Below are positions 62,153-64,000 of a stretch of 64,000 nt of DNA, in pieces; the stretch's first letter is position 1, and each line of letters begins with the position of its first letter. Source of the DNA: Endozoicomonas euniceicola. GTDB lineage: Bacteria > Pseudomonadota > Gammaproteobacteria > Pseudomonadales > Endozoicomonadaceae. A program made the position numbers and the translations under genes. The DNA is taken from NCBI RefSeq assembly GCF_025562755.1, contig NZ_CP103300.1:2739001-2803000 (forward strand). Reading direction: 5' to 3'. The notes beneath the pieces are model-generated. The model ran no database searches. It worked only from the letters and a program-made list of their open reading frames with translations, and was not told the DNA's origin.

Positions 62153-63526
62153 ATGAAGATTATCATTCTTGGGGCAGGTCAGGTGGGTGGAACCCTCGCT
62201 GAAAACCTTGCCAGTGAGGAAAATGATATCACCGTAGTCGACACCGATGGTGAGCGACTCCGGGAGCTGCAGGACAGAATTGATATTCGTACCATACAGG
62301 GAATGGCGTCTTTCCCCTCAGTACTCAAGCAGGCTGGGGCTGATGAAGCGGATATGCTGGTTGCCGTCACCAACAGTGACGAAGTCAACATGATCTCATG
62401 CCAGATTGCCTACACCATGTTTCATACACCTGCCAAAATTGCCCGAATCCGACAGGCAGCGTATCTGAGCAGAGACAACCTGTTTGGTGACGATGCTCTG
62501 CCGGTAGACGTCCTGATCAGTCCGGAGCAAGTGGTGACTAACTACATCAGACGCTTGCTGGAACGCCCCGGGGCTTTGCAGGTTCTGGATTTTGCCGGAG
62601 GGCGCGCCCAGCTTGTGGCTATGAAAGCATACTACGGTGGTCCGCTGGTTGGTCAGGAGCTGCGTTATCTGAAAGAGCATATGCCAAACGTCGAGAGTCG
62701 TGTGGCTGCCATTTTCCGCCGGGGTCAGCCGATCATGCCCAAGGGGACAACGGTTCTGGAAGCAGACGACGAAGTCTTTTTTATTGCCGACCGTCGTCAT
62801 ATTCGTGATGTGATGAGCGAGATGCAGCGCCTGGATGACGATTATAAACGTATTATTATTGCCGGGGGCGGCAATATCGGTTTGCGGCTGGCGCAATCGG
62901 CGGAAAATGATTTCAAGGTTAAAATCATTGAGCGCAGTATGTCACGCTGCCAGTTCCTGTCGGAAACGCTGACCAAGGCCATGGTTTTCAACGGCAATGC
63001 TTCCGATAAAGAGTTACTGATCGCAGAAAATATTGAAGAAACGGATGTGTTCTGCGCTCTGACCAACGATGACGAAGCCAACGTTATGGCGGCCATGCTT
63101 GCCAAAAGGCTCGGTGCCCGCAAGGTGATGGCACTGATCAACAACCCTGCCTACGTTGACCTGGTACAGGGGGGTGAAATTGATATTGCGATATCACCAC
63201 AGCTGGCGACAATAGGCAGCCTGCTGAAGCATGTCCGCAAGGGCGACGTGGTCAACGTACACTCTCTGCGTCGTGGCGCGGCAGAGGCTATGGAAGCCAT
63301 TGCCCATGGCGATGAGAATTCATCGAAAGTGGTAGGGCGCACGGTTCAGGAGGTGGAGTTGCCACCGGGCACTACCATTGGCGCTATTGTCCGTAACGAT
63401 GAGGTGTTGATTGCACACGACACAACTCGTATTGAGTCCGGCGATCATATTATTCTGTTCCTGACCAATAAAAAACGCATCCACGAAGTGGAGCGACTTT
63501 TTCAGGTGGGTCTGGGATTTTTCTGA
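62153..63526 (+). CDS. trkA: Trk potassium uptake regulatory protein TrkA
   Basis: 457 residues with two RCK units, each with an NAD-binding Rossmann fold (MKIIILGAGQVGGTLAENLA near residue 1 and IIIAGGGNIGLRLAQS near 240) and a C-terminal RCK-C domain. TrkA is the cytoplasmic regulator of the Trk potassium channel. trkH begins 117 bp downstream, after a strong hairpin. Confidence 0.97.
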   Translation: MKIIILGAGQVGGTLAENLASEENDITVVDTDGERLRELQDRIDIRTIQGMASFPSVLKQAGADEADMLVAVTNSDEVNMISCQIAYTMFHTPAKIARIRQAAYLSRDNLFGDDALPVDVLISPEQVVTNYIRRLLERPGALQVLDFAGGRAQLVAMKAYYGGPLVGQELRYLKEHMPNVESRVAAIFRRGQPIMPKGTTVLEADDEVFFIADRRHIRDVMSEMQRLDDDYKRIIIAGGGNIGLRLAQSAENDFKVKIIERSMSRCQFLSETLTKAMVFNGNASDKELLIAENIEETDVFCALTNDDEANVMAAMLAKRLGARKVMALINNPAYVDLVQGGEIDIAISPQLATIGSLLKHVRKGDVVNVHSLRRGAAEAMEAIAHGDENSSKVVGRTVQEVELPPGTTIGAIVRNDEVLIAHDTTRIESGDHIILFLTNKKRIHEVERLFQVGLGFF

Positions 63527-63540
63527 CTTTTAACACAATA

Positions 63541-63569
63541 CCGGGGCATTGAAACGTTCAATGCCCCGG
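63541..63569. terminator. strong hairpin between trkA and trkH
   Basis: CCGGGGCATTGAA, loop ACG, TTCAATGCCCCGG: a perfect 13-bp stem. No T run follows, so it may act as an attenuator or RNA-stability element rather than as a complete terminator. Confidence 0.6.
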
Positions 63570-63642
63570 GCCTGATAAAAAAGGAGCGCTGACTCCACTC
63601 AGGCCTTTGCATGGCAGCAAGAAAAACAAAAACAGGGGTTGT

Positions 63643-64000
63643 ATGCAATTTACAGTGGTTCTGCCCGTTCTGGGCTTCCTATTGATGGTATTCAGTCTGT
63701 CGAATATCCCGCCCATGATGGTCGCGTTAATCTATGGCGAGGCCGAGGTTTCACTCTTTATCTGCACGTTCTTGCTGACGTTACTGGGCGGGCTGTCCAT
63801 GTGGCTTCCCTACCGGAAGATACAGGGCAATATGAGAATCCGGGACGGTTTTGTCATTACGGTGCTGTTCTGGCTGGTTCTCGGGCTGGTTGGCTCTTTG
63901 CCTTTTCTGATGATGAAAGTGCCTTCATTGTCAGTGACTGACGCGATCTTTGAATCCATGTCAGGGCTGACCACCACCGGAGCGACCATTCTCACCGGGC
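63643..64000 (+). CDS. trkH: Trk potassium uptake channel subunit TrkH, N-terminal part (cut by window edge)
   Basis: The first 119 codons from the ATG at 63643 (AGGGG four bases upstream). Hydrophobic segments and the first pore-loop signature MSGLTTTGATIL, right at the window end, identify TrkH/KtrB-type channels. It continues beyond the window. It should work with TrkA, encoded just upstream. Confidence 0.92.
   Translation, partial: MQFTVVLPVLGFLLMVFSLSNIPPMMVALIYGEAEVSLFICTFLLTLLGGLSMWLPYRKIQGNMRIRDGFVITVLFWLVLGLVGSLPFLMMKVPSLSVTDAIFESMSGLTTTGATILTG

Overview
This window looks like the chromosome of a host-associated gammaproteobacterium of the Oceanospirillales/Pseudomonadales type, most likely an Endozoicomonas-like marine animal symbiont. 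That is inference. The housekeeping blocks follow the origin-proximal gene order known from Pseudomonas (polA/DUF2782/thrB, zur-znuC-znuB, the cox/ctaA/ctaB/sco cluster, prlC/gamma-carbonic anhydrase, trkA-rsmB-fmt-def-LysM-dprA-tsaC-hemF-aroE). Between these blocks sit single genes for large secreted or eukaryote-like proteins with few recognisable relatives.

Layout. 1-2034: polA (partial), a DUF2782 lipoprotein and thrB. 2096-7221: two accessory genes, one a 1225-residue secreted protein ending in an OTU-type cysteine protease domain. 7400-9581: Zur-regulated zinc uptake (zur-znuC-znuB). 9780-14156: a C45/NTN hydrolase, an outer membrane protein, Mn-dependent pyrophosphatase and a GNAT enzyme. 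14165-22805: a complete aa3-type cytochrome c oxidase locus with its assembly and heme A genes. 23407-26617: a restriction-modification islet (C5 methyltransferase, a restriction endonuclease gene broken by a small element, vsr) bracketed by imperfect direct repeats. 27016-31431: a hypothetical gene, yheV, a heptad-repeat coiled-coil gene, prlC and a gamma-carbonic anhydrase. 31533-37426: accessory secreted proteins around marC, plus relics of a type I restriction gene and 47-bp direct repeats. 37938-42759: a polyamine operon speE-speA-speD-speB (arginine to agmatine to putrescine to spermidine) with a eukaryotic-type AdoMet decarboxylase. 42897-43217: a hairpin-rich, possibly structured RNA. 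43239-52360: accessory genes among aroE, hemF, tsaC, purE, dprA and a LysM gene. 52574-64000: def, then a 5.5-kb tandem array, then a kinase-fold secreted protein, fmt, rsmB, trkA and the start of trkH.

The most unusual locus lies between def and fmt, which are normally adjacent. Here a gene for a classical four-finger C2H2 zinc-finger protein (TGEKP linkers, acidic-hydrophobic C-terminal tail) has been tandemly duplicated into four units of about 920 bp. Every unit begins with a copy of the last codons of def and ends in the first part of a divergent lipoprotein-like ORF. The paralogues differ at the residues that set DNA specificity. The fourth copy is a pseudogene with a nonsense codon in finger 1 and an IS607-family element (tnpA/tnpB) inside it. 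With the OTU and kinase-fold proteins, this suggests a set of proteins acting on a eukaryotic host.

No rRNA, tRNA or CRISPR array was found by eye.
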